A stretch of DNA of 64,000 bases from Oscillospiraceae bacterium (GCA_016296505.1 JAEDJD010000007.1:27142-91141); one strand, 5' to 3'. Numbered from the stretch's first letter, positions 17,013-25,785 are shown. Numbers and translations are program-made. Notes: generated by a model not told the origin, from the letters alone.

Positions 17013-17024
17013 GAGTGGGAATAA
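17013..17024 (+). other. attR core
   Basis: GAGTGGGAATAA, which is also the common guaA 3' end sequence. One mismatch to attL at 6378-6389. Confidence 0.6.
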
Positions 17025-17123
17025 TTTCGCAGAGGTACTTCCCCGGCTGTAGAGCCGTAAAAGTCCTGATTTTGCGAAGTTGTGGCAACGATTTGGCAAC
17101 AAAATTTCATTATTCATAAATAA

Positions 17124-17162
17124 AGAGCTAACTGATTTTGATAATCAGATAGCTCTTTTTAT
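17124..17162 (+). terminator. Terminator just outside the element
   Basis: AGAGCTA and TAGCTCT enclose a CTGATT/AATCAG inner stem, followed by TTTTTATTTT. It may be the original guaA terminator displaced by the insertion. Confidence 0.7.
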
Positions 17163-17231
17163 TTTCTGTCGGTACTGATAAACAATGGATAAAGTAAATT
17201 AGTTTTTCGGATGGATTTATTCGAACTTAAA

Positions 17232-18005
17232 TCACCGGTAATAATCTGATATGTAGTTAACCCACTCATCATATATTTCTTCTCTTGATTTTCCAAAGCA
17301 TTCGTCATAATCTTCTGTTTCTATAAGTGATAATACCTTTTCCCAACCATAGGTTAAATCAAGAAATTCAATATATGTATGAGCAAATGTATATCCGCCG
17401 CAATCAGAAAATGTAAGCGGATTGTTTGAACAAGTTTCTTTATATGTCGGGATACCATTGTAATCAATATATTCTTTATAGAATGGTTCTCCGTTACTTA
17501 AGTATAAAGCCATTCCTTCGGTTAGCCATAAATCAATATTTTTGTTGGTTACACTAATATACGCATGGACTATCTCGTGCAGCACTGCGTATTTATTATT
17601 ATCATAATCATGAACTTCGCCTGGATTTGCAGGAGATGTCAAAATAATATTAGTCCCGATGTTATCTCCGATATACCAATCCAAATTAAGTAAAGGTGCA
17701 ATAAATCCATATTTTTTAGTTTGCATTGCATTTTGATGGTCATAAATATAGACATTGACGTTTTTCTTTTCAGAAAAACCAAGCTTTTGCACTATACTGC
17801 TCGTTGCTTCATCTGCATATTTAAACACGTCTGTTGCAGCAATTTCTTCTGATTCATAATACACATTTACCCAGTCACCACTTAACATTTTCATATCTGA
17901 AGTTTTCAGATTATAAGCAGGTATGAAATTGATTATGATAGCTACCATCAGAAAGATCACAATTCCAAGTGATATTTTCAATGCAAACTTTTTTCTTCTT
18001 GACAA
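17232..18005 (-). CDS. Membrane-anchored gluzincin-type metallopeptidase
   Basis: 257 aa. One membrane segment (about residues 9-29, ISLGIVIFLMVAIIINF) anchors an outward-facing domain. The zinc motif HEIVHAY near residue 143 is followed by LWLTEGMALYLS, the second Glu arrangement of peptidase MA-like gluzincins. Substrate unknown. It borders the element but is on the minus strand beyond attR, so it belongs to the chromosome. It is AT-rich compared with genes further right. Confidence 0.7.
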   Translation of the reverse strand: MSRRKKFALKISLGIVIFLMVAIIINFIPAYNLKTSDMKMLSGDWVNVYYESEEIAATDVFKYADEATSSIVQKLGFSEKKNVNVYIYDHQNAMQTKKYGFIAPLLNLDWYIGDNIGTNIILTSPANPGEVHDYDNNKYAVLHEIVHAYISVTNKNIDLWLTEGMALYLSNGEPFYKEYIDYNGIPTYKETCSNNPLTFSDCGGYTFAHTYIEFLDLTYGWEKVLSLIETEDYDECFGKSREEIYDEWVNYISDYYR

Positions 18006-18166
18006 TATACGACACTCCTTTTAACAAATTTTAAGTTAATTTTATCGCATAAAACCAGAAAATTCAATATGAAAGGAGCAATCCTATCGAAAAACAATCA
18101 GCGATCGAACAGCTGCGAAGCACAGCCTGCCGGAACGCGCCTTTCTCCTTTTGATTCATAAACTGC

Positions 18167-18200
18167 CATCCCCGCCGAAAAGGCGGGGATGATTCTTTAT
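18167..18200. terminator. Strong hairpin between two genes
   Basis: CATCCCCGCC and GGCGGGGATG around a 5-base loop, then ATTCTTTATT on the plus strand. It lies downstream of the SIMPL gene (minus strand), where the U tract is poor, so its use is uncertain. Confidence 0.5.
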
Positions 18201-18261
18201 TGCATGACGCGGTTTACTTGACGCTTACGTTGATTCAAACCGTTTGCTGCAAACGCGCATC

Positions 18262-18870
18262 TTATTCTACAATCCAATCAATGGATATGGATTTTGTGAT
18301 TACTTTGATTGGATTTTTCAGCATCGTCTCCAAATCGGGACACGCATCAACACAAACAGATTTGGCAAGATTTCGATATGCGCCGCTTGCGGCATACTCC
18401 AGATTAACCGTATCGACGCCTTGAATCGTTTTCCCTAAAGAACAAGCGATTATTTCAGCTTTTTCTCTTGAATTACTGATTGCGGCTTCTATGACTTGCT
18501 TTTCTTTTTCGGGTTGATTGGACAGATCGAAATCAACATTATACGATACATTTGATAATTCACCGAGCAGAGATGTCATTTTGTAAAGCACGGAAAGATC
18601 TGCAATGATATCTAGGGACACGATTTTCGTATAAAGGTACGAATGATTACCGCTATAATTTTCTCTTACAGCATCAGATTCCAGTCGAAAGTTTTCAGGC
18701 GCAATACCGAGTTTGTCTCTCATGAGACAAAGAAATTGTTCTGTTTTCTTTTTACCTGATATAACAGCCTCTCCTGATGAAGCCGCTGTCGCATGAATTG
18801 TAATGGTTACGCTGAAAACATCGACAACGAACTCCATTTCAGCAGTTCCTTGAACACTTAGCTTGCTCAT
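18262..18870 (-). CDS. SIMPL-domain (DUF541) protein
   Basis: 202 aa. The opening LSVQGTAEMEFVVDVFSVTI and the later AAISNSREKAEIIACSLGK with a Tyr-rich conserved end are typical of SIMPL/DUF541 proteins, whose bacterial members are linked to stress and envelope functions without a known reaction. No signal peptide is visible from this start. The ATG at 18870 follows AAAGGAGAGG; a longer upstream frame has no such site. Confidence 0.8.
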   Translation of the reverse strand: MSKLSVQGTAEMEFVVDVFSVTITIHATAASSGEAVISGKKKTEQFLCLMRDKLGIAPENFRLESDAVRENYSGNHSYLYTKIVSLDIIADLSVLYKMTSLLGELSNVSYNVDFDLSNQPEKEKQVIEAAISNSREKAEIIACSLGKTIQGVDTVNLEYAASGAYRNLAKSVCVDACPDLETMLKNPIKVITKSISIDWIVE

Positions 18871-19031
18871 AATAACCTCTCCTTTATAGAATATATGAGA
18901 CCAATACATCTCATTTCTATTATAACACAATGATTCAGGATAATCAAGATATACTATACATATTCTTCCTTTCTTGTCCACATTTAGCATAAGATCGCAT
19001 CGCTAAAGGCAACAGAATCATGCTTCTGAAA

Positions 19032-19070
19032 CAAAAAAGAGATATGCCCTCCATTCATGGAAGACATATC
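19032..19070 (-). terminator. Terminator of the glycosyltransferase operon
   Basis: On the minus strand GATATG and CATATC enclose CCA/TGG pairing and are followed by TCTTTTTTG. Confidence 0.6.
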
Positions 19071-19125
19071 CCTGGGCTTGTATGGCTGCTTGATTTTGTC
19101 GGTATCCATGAGATCATAGTTCCCA

Positions 19126-21525
19126 TCAGACGCACGATACGGCGCAGCTTACGGTACTTTCGCCGCAGCGGACGGTCAGGATGCCACGAAACGCATACGG
19201 CGGCAGCGGTAAAATCAACTCCGGCGTCACACCTTTGTCCACATCTGCCGGAAAAACCTCTCGCTGTTGAAGAATCTGCTTGCCGTTTTCGCCGTCAATG
19301 CTGTAAACGACTGGATCTGTGATCTGAGCGGCGACCTCGGTCAGCAGTGGAATACGAATCACCGCAGCTTTTGGCATATACAGCAATGCCGGAACCATTA
19401 AACAAGGCTGTCCATCCTGCAATGTCAGCAGAAATTCCGGCTGCCGGTAATAGCGGTCGCAGTACATCTCCGCATATATCTGCATCGCGGCACGCTCTGC
19501 ACGCTGCTTTGCAAGCTCCACACTCCAGCGGCGGATTTTCTCAGCAGAATCTACGGAATTCGTTTTGATATCATATTCTTTCGACAAACCCGAAAACACC
19601 CGATTTTCTTCATAGAGCGCGTCATAGAAATTCTCAAAAATCAGCGATTCCGGCTCACACCACAGCTGCCAATCCGAGACAGAACCCGGCCAGCACAGCG
19701 TACAGTAACGCCGAACTGAAAAACGCGCCGAATACTTCGCAATGCAGTAGTTGAAATAAGTGCTCCACTCATCCAGACCCTGCTTCATGATATCCGGATA
19801 CGCCGTCAGCATTTCCAGATATAGAGTTCGGTCAATAATCTGCGGCTGATGTGCGGAATATTGCAAAGTCGGGAGACGCTGTGCGGTCAGAAAATCACGC
19901 GTCCGGAACATACTGCGGTCATAAGAAGTATATGCACCCTGCGTACCGCGCCACTCGCACAGATCATAACAATAATATGCCTGATATCTGCCGGACTGCA
20001 AGAAAAATGTCTGCGAAACCGGTACCAGCGGACGATAATCGTCATCCGTCATAATGAAAATATCGTCAAGCGGCGCTTTCTGCATCAGCAGGCAGCGCAA
20101 ATAGAAATTCCGTGTTGTATGATCCTCCGGCAGCGATTCTCCGGCAAGCAGCTCCTCATCCGTAAAGAAATCAAGTCGCAGTCTGCCATGCCATTGCTGC
20201 TGCAATTCTGCGATATTCCGCTGCGGACATATCACAAGCAGTCGTTCGACAAAAGGCATATTTGCCTCAAGATATGGCAATGTACGCAGCAGATCCTCGT
20301 TGCGTGCTGTCAGCACGACCATTTGCGAAACGCGAATCGTATCCGGCAAATCGCCTTGTATGGTACAGCATTGGCGCAGCGCTGCCGTCATTTCATTTGC
20401 AGCGGTATCCCATGTCCGCGGACGGTACGCTGCAATCCGTACGCGTTTCTGACGATATGCAGCTTCATCTGCCGTCAGGCTGTCAACAGCGGCAAGCAGC
20501 GAATCCACGCTTGTATTGTCAAAATAATCCGCAAGACTGCCGCCAACCTCGCGCAAAACCGGAATATCCGATGCAAGCACCGGTGTCCCATTCATATAGG
20601 CTTCCACAATCGGCAGTCCAAAGCCCTCATTTTTTGTTGGGAACACAACCGCAAGCGCATTCCGGTAAAGCGCCTGTATCGTTGCGTCAGTCGGTCCCTG
20701 CGCAAAGAAAAAGCTGCGGTCTTTTTCCGGATGCTTTGCCATCTCTTTGGCAAAGGCGTCCATATTCCAACCGATTCTACCCGCAAACACAACCTTGATG
20801 CCGCGTTTTGCAAGCTGTGGAACGGCGTCCAGAAGCAACCGGTGATTTTTACGCGGTTCGATCGTACCGACCATAAGCAGATAGCGATACTGCGGAAGCT
20901 GTTCCAGCAGCGTAGTATCTTCATCATCCGTATCAGCGGCTTTCTGAGCGAAATCAGCGCCAAGCGGTACGACCGTACAATCCGGCGCACGCATATCCAA
21001 CGTATCGCAAAGCGTATATAGCGCCGCTTTTGTCGCTTCGGCATTGCAGACGATATGATCGGCATATTGCAATACCGCTGTCACCCACGAGAGAAACTGC
21101 CGCATTGTCTGTTCATGAAAGTATTGCGGCTCTGTCACAGGAATCAGATCATAGAGATGCGACACAACGGTTACGCCGTGCGCTTTCAGCTTCGGAAACA
21201 GCCAGCCGCGATGCATCGGCATATTCCATGCGCTGTCAATATCAAAAAAAACAGATCCGGTCGGGATTTCATCCGGCGTGAGCATTTGCGTTTTACCAAC
21301 GCCATAGGGACTTCCGATTTTTTCCGTATAATACTGGATAAAAGCGTCATGCGGAAGAATGCGCCATACCGTATGCGAAGAAAGCGAGCAGAGCAGCGTC
21401 ACAGAAACCGTATCGTCTTGCAGCATTCGCAGAACTATTTCCTTTGCGACGCGCTGAATACCAGTTGTAAACGGCGTCAGGCAAAGGCGAGACAGATCAA
21501 TATAAATTTGTGTGATCGGCACCAT
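19126..21525 (-). CDS. Two-domain glycosyltransferase (GT4 plus GT-A-like)
   Basis: 799 aa. Residues 1 to about 375 are a GT-B, GT4-type transferase: TGIQRVAKEI near the N-terminus, LMVGTIEPRKNH, VVFPTKNEGFGLPIVEAYMNG (read in parts) and PVLASDIPVLREVGG. From about 390 to 620 a second domain has MVVLTARNEDLLRTLPYLE and the acidic IMTDDDYRPL, suggesting a GT-A fold or Stealth-like phosphotransferase. The last 150 residues are beta-rich. Probable role: building a cell-surface polysaccharide. The ATG at 21525 has correct spacing to AAAGGAG; the ATG at 21531 overlaps the previous stop (TGATG). Confidence 0.75.
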   Translation of the reverse strand: MVPITQIYIDLSRLCLTPFTTGIQRVAKEIVLRMLQDDTVSVTLLCSLSSHTVWRILPHDAFIQYYTEKIGSPYGVGKTQMLTPDEIPTGSVFFDIDSAWNMPMHRGWLFPKLKAHGVTVVSHLYDLIPVTEPQYFHEQTMRQFLSWVTAVLQYADHIVCNAEATKAALYTLCDTLDMRAPDCTVVPLGADFAQKAADTDDEDTTLLEQLPQYRYLLMVGTIEPRKNHRLLLDAVPQLAKRGIKVVFAGRIGWNMDAFAKEMAKHPEKDRSFFFAQGPTDATIQALYRNALAVVFPTKNEGFGLPIVEAYMNGTPVLASDIPVLREVGGSLADYFDNTSVDSLLAAVDSLTADEAAYRQKRVRIAAYRPRTWDTAANEMTAALRQCCTIQGDLPDTIRVSQMVVLTARNEDLLRTLPYLEANMPFVERLLVICPQRNIAELQQQWHGRLRLDFFTDEELLAGESLPEDHTTRNFYLRCLLMQKAPLDDIFIMTDDDYRPLVPVSQTFFLQSGRYQAYYCYDLCEWRGTQGAYTSYDRSMFRTRDFLTAQRLPTLQYSAHQPQIIDRTLYLEMLTAYPDIMKQGLDEWSTYFNYCIAKYSARFSVRRYCTLCWPGSVSDWQLWCEPESLIFENFYDALYEENRVFSGLSKEYDIKTNSVDSAEKIRRWSVELAKQRAERAAMQIYAEMYCDRYYRQPEFLLTLQDGQPCLMVPALLYMPKAAVIRIPLLTEVAAQITDPVVYSIDGENGKQILQQREVFPADVDKGVTPELILPLPPYAFRGILTVRCGESTVSCAVSCV

Positions 21526-21530
21526 CTGCA

Positions 21531-22016
21531 TCACTCCTTTCCGGCTATTTTTTTTGCAAGTTTCTGCAAAAAGCGCGGCATCCGCTGATAAATCCGGACA
21601 AGTCGCGGCGGTATTGTCTGGGCAGAAACCAGCAGATTCTGCTGCGATTCATCTTCCGCAAGCGTGAACGGACATCCGACAAGCGGAACCCGGTGCTTCT
21701 GGTATTCGGATGAACGAATGATCGTTTGCAGCACAGCCGTCCGGAACGCCTGCGTAGGCAGTTCAAACTGCGGCTGCCATGCGGCTTGTGCCGGTGCGTC
21801 AATCGGACGACCAAGCAGCAGCAGATATGCCGCATCCAGAAAATCGGGATTTTCGAGCTGCGCCATCGCAGGATACGAAACCGCGTCCGGCGCGGCAGCC
21901 GTCAAAACAGAGAATACTTCCTCTGAACAAGGCATATTGCGCTGCGCCGCCTGCATCCGTTCTGACGCAATACCATATAGTGTGCGCGCCAGCTCATCAT
22001 CTGTATAGGTTTTCAT
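21531..22016 (-). CDS. DUF4214-like protein linked to the glycosyltransferase
   Basis: 161 aa. FLDAAYLLLLGRPIDAPAQA followed by FRTAVLQTIIRSSEYQ matches the repeated helix-loop of DUF4214, found beside or fused to glycosyltransferases and surface proteins. The start at 22016 follows GGAGAGGACAA. It lies 13 bases after RNase R and runs into the glycosyltransferase, so all three may be cotranscribed. Function unknown. Confidence 0.65.
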   Translation of the reverse strand: MKTYTDDELARTLYGIASERMQAAQRNMPCSEEVFSVLTAAAPDAVSYPAMAQLENPDFLDAAYLLLLGRPIDAPAQAAWQPQFELPTQAFRTAVLQTIIRSSEYQKHRVPLVGCPFTLAEDESQQNLLVSAQTIPPRLVRIYQRMPRFLQKLAKKIAGKE

Positions 22017-22029
22017 TTGTCCTCTCCAA

Positions 22030-24267
22030 TCATGTAGCGGCGTTTGATGATTCGGCAGGCGCCATATCAATATTGCCGCTGTTGATATCTGCACGCGTAA
22101 TCTGCACACGCATCGGCATTCCGAGTGTATAGGTCAGACCGCTGCCCTCTGCATGAAGCGAGAAAAATCCGTCGTAGGTATAGGCATCCAACGTCAGCGC
22201 GTCCAGCGGAACCATACCCTCCACCGTATTTGACAGCATTACATAAATTCCAAAATCCGTCAGTCCAGAGATTACGCCATCGAATGTCTCGCCGAGATGC
22301 TGTTTTGCCCATTCTGCACGGTAGCGATCATCGCAATCGCGTTCCAACTGCATTGCACGCTGTTCCGTCATACTGCCTGCGATTGCCGCGTCGTTTGCAT
22401 ACTGCCGTGCGTTTTCCAACTTTTCACCTGATAAAAATGCCGTCAGAATGCGGTGAACCGCAAGATCTGGATATCGGCGAATCGGAGACGTAAAATGCGC
22501 GTAATCCGCAAGCGCCAAGCCAAAATGCCCGACTGGCTCCGTTTCATAGTCTGCCTTCGCCATGCTTCGCAGCACCATTTGATGCACAGCAGGCTTCAGA
22601 GGGCTATCCGCTGCATTCTTCAATATCTGCGCGAAATCCTTCGGGCGCGGTGCGTCCAGTACCGGATGCTTGACGCCAAGCCGGTCAAGCGCCGATGCTA
22701 GCCGCAGCGCTTTTTCTTCGGGCGGCTGTGCGTGGACGCGATAGACAAATGGCAGTCCTTTCGATTTTGCAAGCCGTGCCGCCGCTTCGTTTGCAAGCAG
22801 CATACATTCCTCGATCAATTCTTCGCCCGCTTCGCGCTTCCGAGGAGCGATATCCGTGCAAACGCCGTTTTCATTCAGTATAAATGCGCTTTCCTCCGCT
22901 TCGATTGACGGCGCGCCGCGTTTGGCACGTGCTGCCAGTCGCTTTTCACGCAATTCGTTTAACAGAATCAGTGCAGGCTTAACCGCCGCATATTTTTCTT
23001 CGATTTCCGGCGACGCGGTTCCGGCAAGCAGTGCATTCACCTCTCGATATACGCCTTTGACAGCCGAACGAATGATGGTTTTTTCAAAACGGCTGCTGAT
23101 GATTTCACCGTTTTCATCCAGTTCCATCAGCGCTGAAAATGCAAGACGCTCTACATTCGGATGCAGAGAGCATATGCCGTTGCTCAATGCTTTTGGCAGC
23201 ATTGGTATCACCTGATCGGCATAATAAATGCTGGTGCCGCGCGCGATTGCTTCCTTGTCAATCGACGATTCCGGCTGCACATAATGTGAAACATCCGCAA
23301 TATGAACACCCAGACGATATCCCTTTTCTGTTTTCGCAATCGAAATTGCGTCGTCCAGATCTTTCGCGTCCCAGCCGTCGATCGTGAAAATGACGTCCTC
23401 CGGTTCACGCAGATCCAGTCTGCCGTTCCGTTCTTCTTCCGGAATACCGAGCTGCTCCAGTTGTTCTGCGGCGTGAAGCACCTCGGACGGAAATTCCATT
23501 GGTACACCGCTGACAATCACAAGCGCTTCCGCACAGGCACGAGCTGATTCCGCGCTGCCAAGTGAAATATCCACACGGACAATATGCTCCGAATGCCGCG
23601 CACCGCGTTTCGTCACGGTTGCAAGCACCTTATCTCCGATATATGCACGCCAGTCCGCTGCATTTTGAATCTGAAGCGGCTGCCGGCAGAGGGAATCCGG
23701 GAGAAATCGTACTTCGCCGGATTCTTCGAGCAAAACGCCGGCAGTCTGCACGATTGCAGGCGTAATGACGGTTTGCACGGACGCTTCCGGCGTACCGTTT
23801 CGCTCACCGAACGGCATCAGCAAAACCACATCGCCCGGCATTGCACCTTTCAGCTCTCTGCCTGCAATGAATACTTCCTTGTCGCCGGATTCCGGCTTTG
23901 CAAAGCCATAGGTCCGGCTGACGCGCGTAATCACGGCACGAAACAAACCAGCCGCTGCAGCCATCGCATAACCGTTTCTACGTTCTGCAATGACGCCCTC
24001 GGAAATAAGCTTTTTCAGCGCGCGCAGATAAGCCGCCTTTCCTCTGCCGCGGCATTTTGCAGCGAGATCCGCCCGTGAAACCGTTCTGCCGTTGGCTTTA
24101 TTCAGAAAGGTCGTAATGCGGTTTGCAAAGTGCGTGATCTGTTCTTCTGGGATTTGTATTTCTGTATGGATATCATATTCTTTTTTATTGCGCACTGCGC
24201 CTTTGCGATCGGCTTTTTTCATGCTGCCGCGCGCTTTCTGATGATGTGAATGTCTGCGTCCTGCCAT
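22030..24267 (-). CDS. rnr: Ribonuclease R
   Basis: 745 aa. Domain order is standard: N-terminal winged helix (about 30-95), cold-shock OB folds (95-230), RNB catalytic domain with DGWDAKDLDDAISIAKT holding the Mg-binding Asp residues, and a C-terminal S1 domain (FDGVISGLTDFGIYVML). The enzyme degrades structured RNA 3' to 5'. The basic His/Lys-rich start (MAGRRHSHHQKARG) follows AAGGAG. In Firmicutes secG usually sits just upstream; here a two-gene plus-strand cassette separates them. Confidence 0.92.
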   Translation of the reverse strand: MAGRRHSHHQKARGSMKKADRKGAVRNKKEYDIHTEIQIPEEQITHFANRITTFLNKANGRTVSRADLAAKCRGRGKAAYLRALKKLISEGVIAERRNGYAMAAAAGLFRAVITRVSRTYGFAKPESGDKEVFIAGRELKGAMPGDVVLLMPFGERNGTPEASVQTVITPAIVQTAGVLLEESGEVRFLPDSLCRQPLQIQNAADWRAYIGDKVLATVTKRGARHSEHIVRVDISLGSAESARACAEALVIVSGVPMEFPSEVLHAAEQLEQLGIPEEERNGRLDLREPEDVIFTIDGWDAKDLDDAISIAKTEKGYRLGVHIADVSHYVQPESSIDKEAIARGTSIYYADQVIPMLPKALSNGICSLHPNVERLAFSALMELDENGEIISSRFEKTIIRSAVKGVYREVNALLAGTASPEIEEKYAAVKPALILLNELREKRLAARAKRGAPSIEAEESAFILNENGVCTDIAPRKREAGEELIEECMLLANEAAARLAKSKGLPFVYRVHAQPPEEKALRLASALDRLGVKHPVLDAPRPKDFAQILKNAADSPLKPAVHQMVLRSMAKADYETEPVGHFGLALADYAHFTSPIRRYPDLAVHRILTAFLSGEKLENARQYANDAAIAGSMTEQRAMQLERDCDDRYRAEWAKQHLGETFDGVISGLTDFGIYVMLSNTVEGMVPLDALTLDAYTYDGFFSLHAEGSGLTYTLGMPMRVQITRADINSGNIDMAPAESSNAAT

Positions 24268-24415
24268 GATGATACTCCTTTTCACTGAGAATCTTACCCT
24301 TTGCGGCATCGTTATCAATAGTATTATACCATGTTATGCCGGAAAATGCAACCGGAACAAAGTTTACACACGATAAACATGACAACAATCCATACCAGTG
24401 GTACCAACCCACAAG

Positions 24416-24556
24416 GTGACAAATACATCACATCTGAACAAAAAAATCACTGCCACTTTTGTGCACCTCGCCAAAAACTGATATATTCCTCACAAATTGA
24501 TTGACATTCACAAATATATGTGATATAAATGTAACATAAAGTGAGAAATACATCAC
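24416..24556. promoter_or_regulatory. Promoter with three GTGA-N8-TCAC operators
   Basis: TTGACA (24501-24506), 17 bp spacer, TATAAA (24524-24529) drives the cassette at 24576. GTGACAAATACATCAC at 24416-24431 and GTGAGAAATACATCAC at 24541-24556 are near copies, and the spacer itself contains the converse palindrome TCACAAATATATGTGA (24508-24523). These look like binding sites of the XRE protein encoded at 24976. Confidence 0.6.
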
Positions 24557-24575
24557 GCAGAAAGGTGGAACATCC

Positions 24576-24983
24576 ATGAAACAGAATCAATCAACATCAA
24601 AGGCAAAAGCAACAGAAAAGGTAAAGTCTCTCAGGTACTGTCATGCAGCGACTGCAGGACTTTCCATATTCTGCATTCTGGCAATACTTTTTATTGATAA
24701 TTGGTCAGAAATGCTTGTCTGGCTCTCGATTGCCGGTACATTCTTTTTTGAAGGCAAATTTGAAAAAAGCGATGAACTGGCAAAACAAAATCTCTCAAAA
24801 GCGAATGCAATCTGTATGTGGGTGATGATTGCAGCGATCAGTATTCTGGGAATATATGCTAGACACCGCGCGATTGGAGCAGATGTTTTCCCCTTTATTG
24901 TGTTCGGGTCGCTCGCACTCAGAAGCATTTTATTTGTGATTTATGACGCTCCGTTTGGCGCCAAGGAGGAAACCGATGCCTGA
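24576..24983 (+). CDS. Small membrane protein of a regulator pair
   Basis: 135 aa with about four hydrophobic segments (for example ATAGLSIFCILAILFI, MLVWLSIAGTFFF, CMWVMIAAISILGIYA). Family not identified with certainty; small four-helix membrane proteins encoded just before a 69-residue XRE regulator are common in Firmicutes (DUF2178/DUF3169-like pairs). It overlaps the regulator start by 8 bases. AAAGGTGG precedes the ATG. Role unknown. Confidence 0.6.
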   Translation: MKQNQSTSKAKATEKVKSLRYCHAATAGLSIFCILAILFIDNWSEMLVWLSIAGTFFFEGKFEKSDELAKQNLSKANAICMWVMIAAISILGIYARHRAIGADVFPFIVFGSLALRSILFVIYDAPFGAKEETDA

Positions 24984-25185
24984 ATTGCATACGAAAATCC
25001 GTGAATACCGCGCGAAAACCAGTATGAGCCAATCAGAATTAGCCGAATTGACTGGCGTGCGGCGTGAAACGATTATCCGGCTGGAAAAAGGACAGTATAA
25101 TCCGTCGCTGAAGCTCGCTATGGACATTGCACATATCTTCCACACAACCGTAGAAGAACTGTTTTGCTTCACCGAGCAGGATTGA
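24976..25185 (+). CDS. Short XRE regulator (YozG-like)
   Basis: 69 aa, almost entirely a Cro/CI helix-turn-helix: KIREYRAKTSMSQSELAELT then RRETIIRLEKGQYNPSLKLA and the usual EELFCFTEQD end. AAGGAGGAAACCG precedes the ATG. It is coupled to the membrane protein gene and probably binds the GTGA-N8-TCAC sites upstream. Confidence 0.85.
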   Translation: MPELHTKIREYRAKTSMSQSELAELTGVRRETIIRLEKGQYNPSLKLAMDIAHIFHTTVEELFCFTEQD

Positions 25186-25262
25186 ATTGTAATATTGGTA
25201 TGATATACAATGCGGGCGCAGGAACGTCCTCAGAATCAACATTCTGTTTTGCGTCCAAAGAA

Positions 25263-25295
25263 ATACCCTGCACACGCATCCAGTGTGCAGGGTAT
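25263..25295. terminator. Hairpin downstream of secG
   Basis: ATACCCTGCACAC and GTGTGCAGGGTAT around a 7-base loop; on the minus strand it is followed by TTCTTTGG. It could also end the plus-strand cassette. Confidence 0.6.
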
Positions 25296-25310
25296 CATGT
25301 TAGAGCAATA

Positions 25311-25583
25311 TTAGCCTTGGGGTGTATTATTGATATACACCGGAACAATCGTAACAACCAACGTCACGACAAAGAAAATGATAGCCAACCACTTTGTCCA
25401 TCTTTTCATAATCGCTTCTTTGGTATTGCCTTCGTTTTTGCTGAATGCGGAATCATAGCTTCCTCCGGTAATCGCAGAGGTCATATTCTGATCCTGCTTC
25501 TGATCCTGCACCATGCACAGGAGAACAATCAATGCGTTTGCAAGCAGCAGAATAATTCCGCCGATAATTTCAACCACGCTCAT
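25311..25583 (-). CDS. secG: Preprotein translocase subunit SecG
   Basis: 90 aa with two membrane helices (EIIGGIILLLANALIVLLCM and the one beginning WLAIIFFVVTLVVTIV) joined by a loop containing QDQNMTSAITGGSYDSAF, a good match to the SecG loop (GLSGAITGG...). It assists SecYE in protein export. The ATG at 25583 follows AAAGGAAA at slightly long spacing; an upstream TTG would add 13 charged residues. A minus-strand promoter TTGCTT-N17-TATACT lies upstream near 25655-25685. Confidence 0.85.
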   Translation of the reverse strand: MSVVEIIGGIILLLANALIVLLCMVQDQKQDQNMTSAITGGSYDSAFSKNEGNTKEAIMKRWTKWLAIIFFVVTLVVTIVPVYINNTPQG

Positions 25584-25785
25584 GAGTTCAGACTTTCCTT
25601 TCTTCTCTGTAAATTTTCTCAACTGTAGATAGCTCCACAGTAAACGATTGTTTTTAGTATATCATATTTTCCGAAAAAAAGCAAGTGTTTTTTTTAAAAA
25701 ATCTGGATTCAAGCTGACAAATACAAAAAGCATCCGCTAAAATCGTGCAAATGGTGAAGAATGAATGAAAAAATAGCCGCTGCTC

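Larger units (their letters stand above)
6378..17024 (+). mobile_element. Integrated mobilizable element at the 3' end of guaA carrying restriction-modification and Thoeris
   Basis: About 10.6 kb between a core GAGTGGGAGTAA overlapping the guaA stop codon and GAGTGGGAATAA at 17013. The guaA 3' end is a known hotspot for tyrosine-integrase islands. Inside are XRE repressor, excisionase, integrase, MobC, RepA-like ATPase, candidate oriT and MobV relaxase, then defence cargo. No type IV secretion genes are present, so it would need a helper conjugation system. The backbone has base composition near the chromosome, while the defence half is clearly richer in A and T, suggesting the cargo was acquired separately. 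The repressor is on the minus strand and everything else on the plus strand. Confidence 0.85.
16788..17231. other. Right end of the element, no gene
   Basis: 444 bases without a convincing gene. They hold the right arm site, a 26-base palindrome, attR, a GGCAAC-N5-GGCAAC repeat at 17082-17098 and a terminator, each noted separately. A minus-strand reading frame at 16774-17088 has no ribosome site and crosses these signals. Confidence 0.6.

Noticed and set aside
16774..17088. Minus-strand open frame at the right end of the element
   Set aside because: It covers attR, the palindrome and arm repeat; no start signal.
19849..21021. Plus-strand open frame of 390 codons
   Set aside because: It lies antisense inside the glycosyltransferase gene, has many Arg/Cys/His residues of shadow-frame type and no ribosome site.
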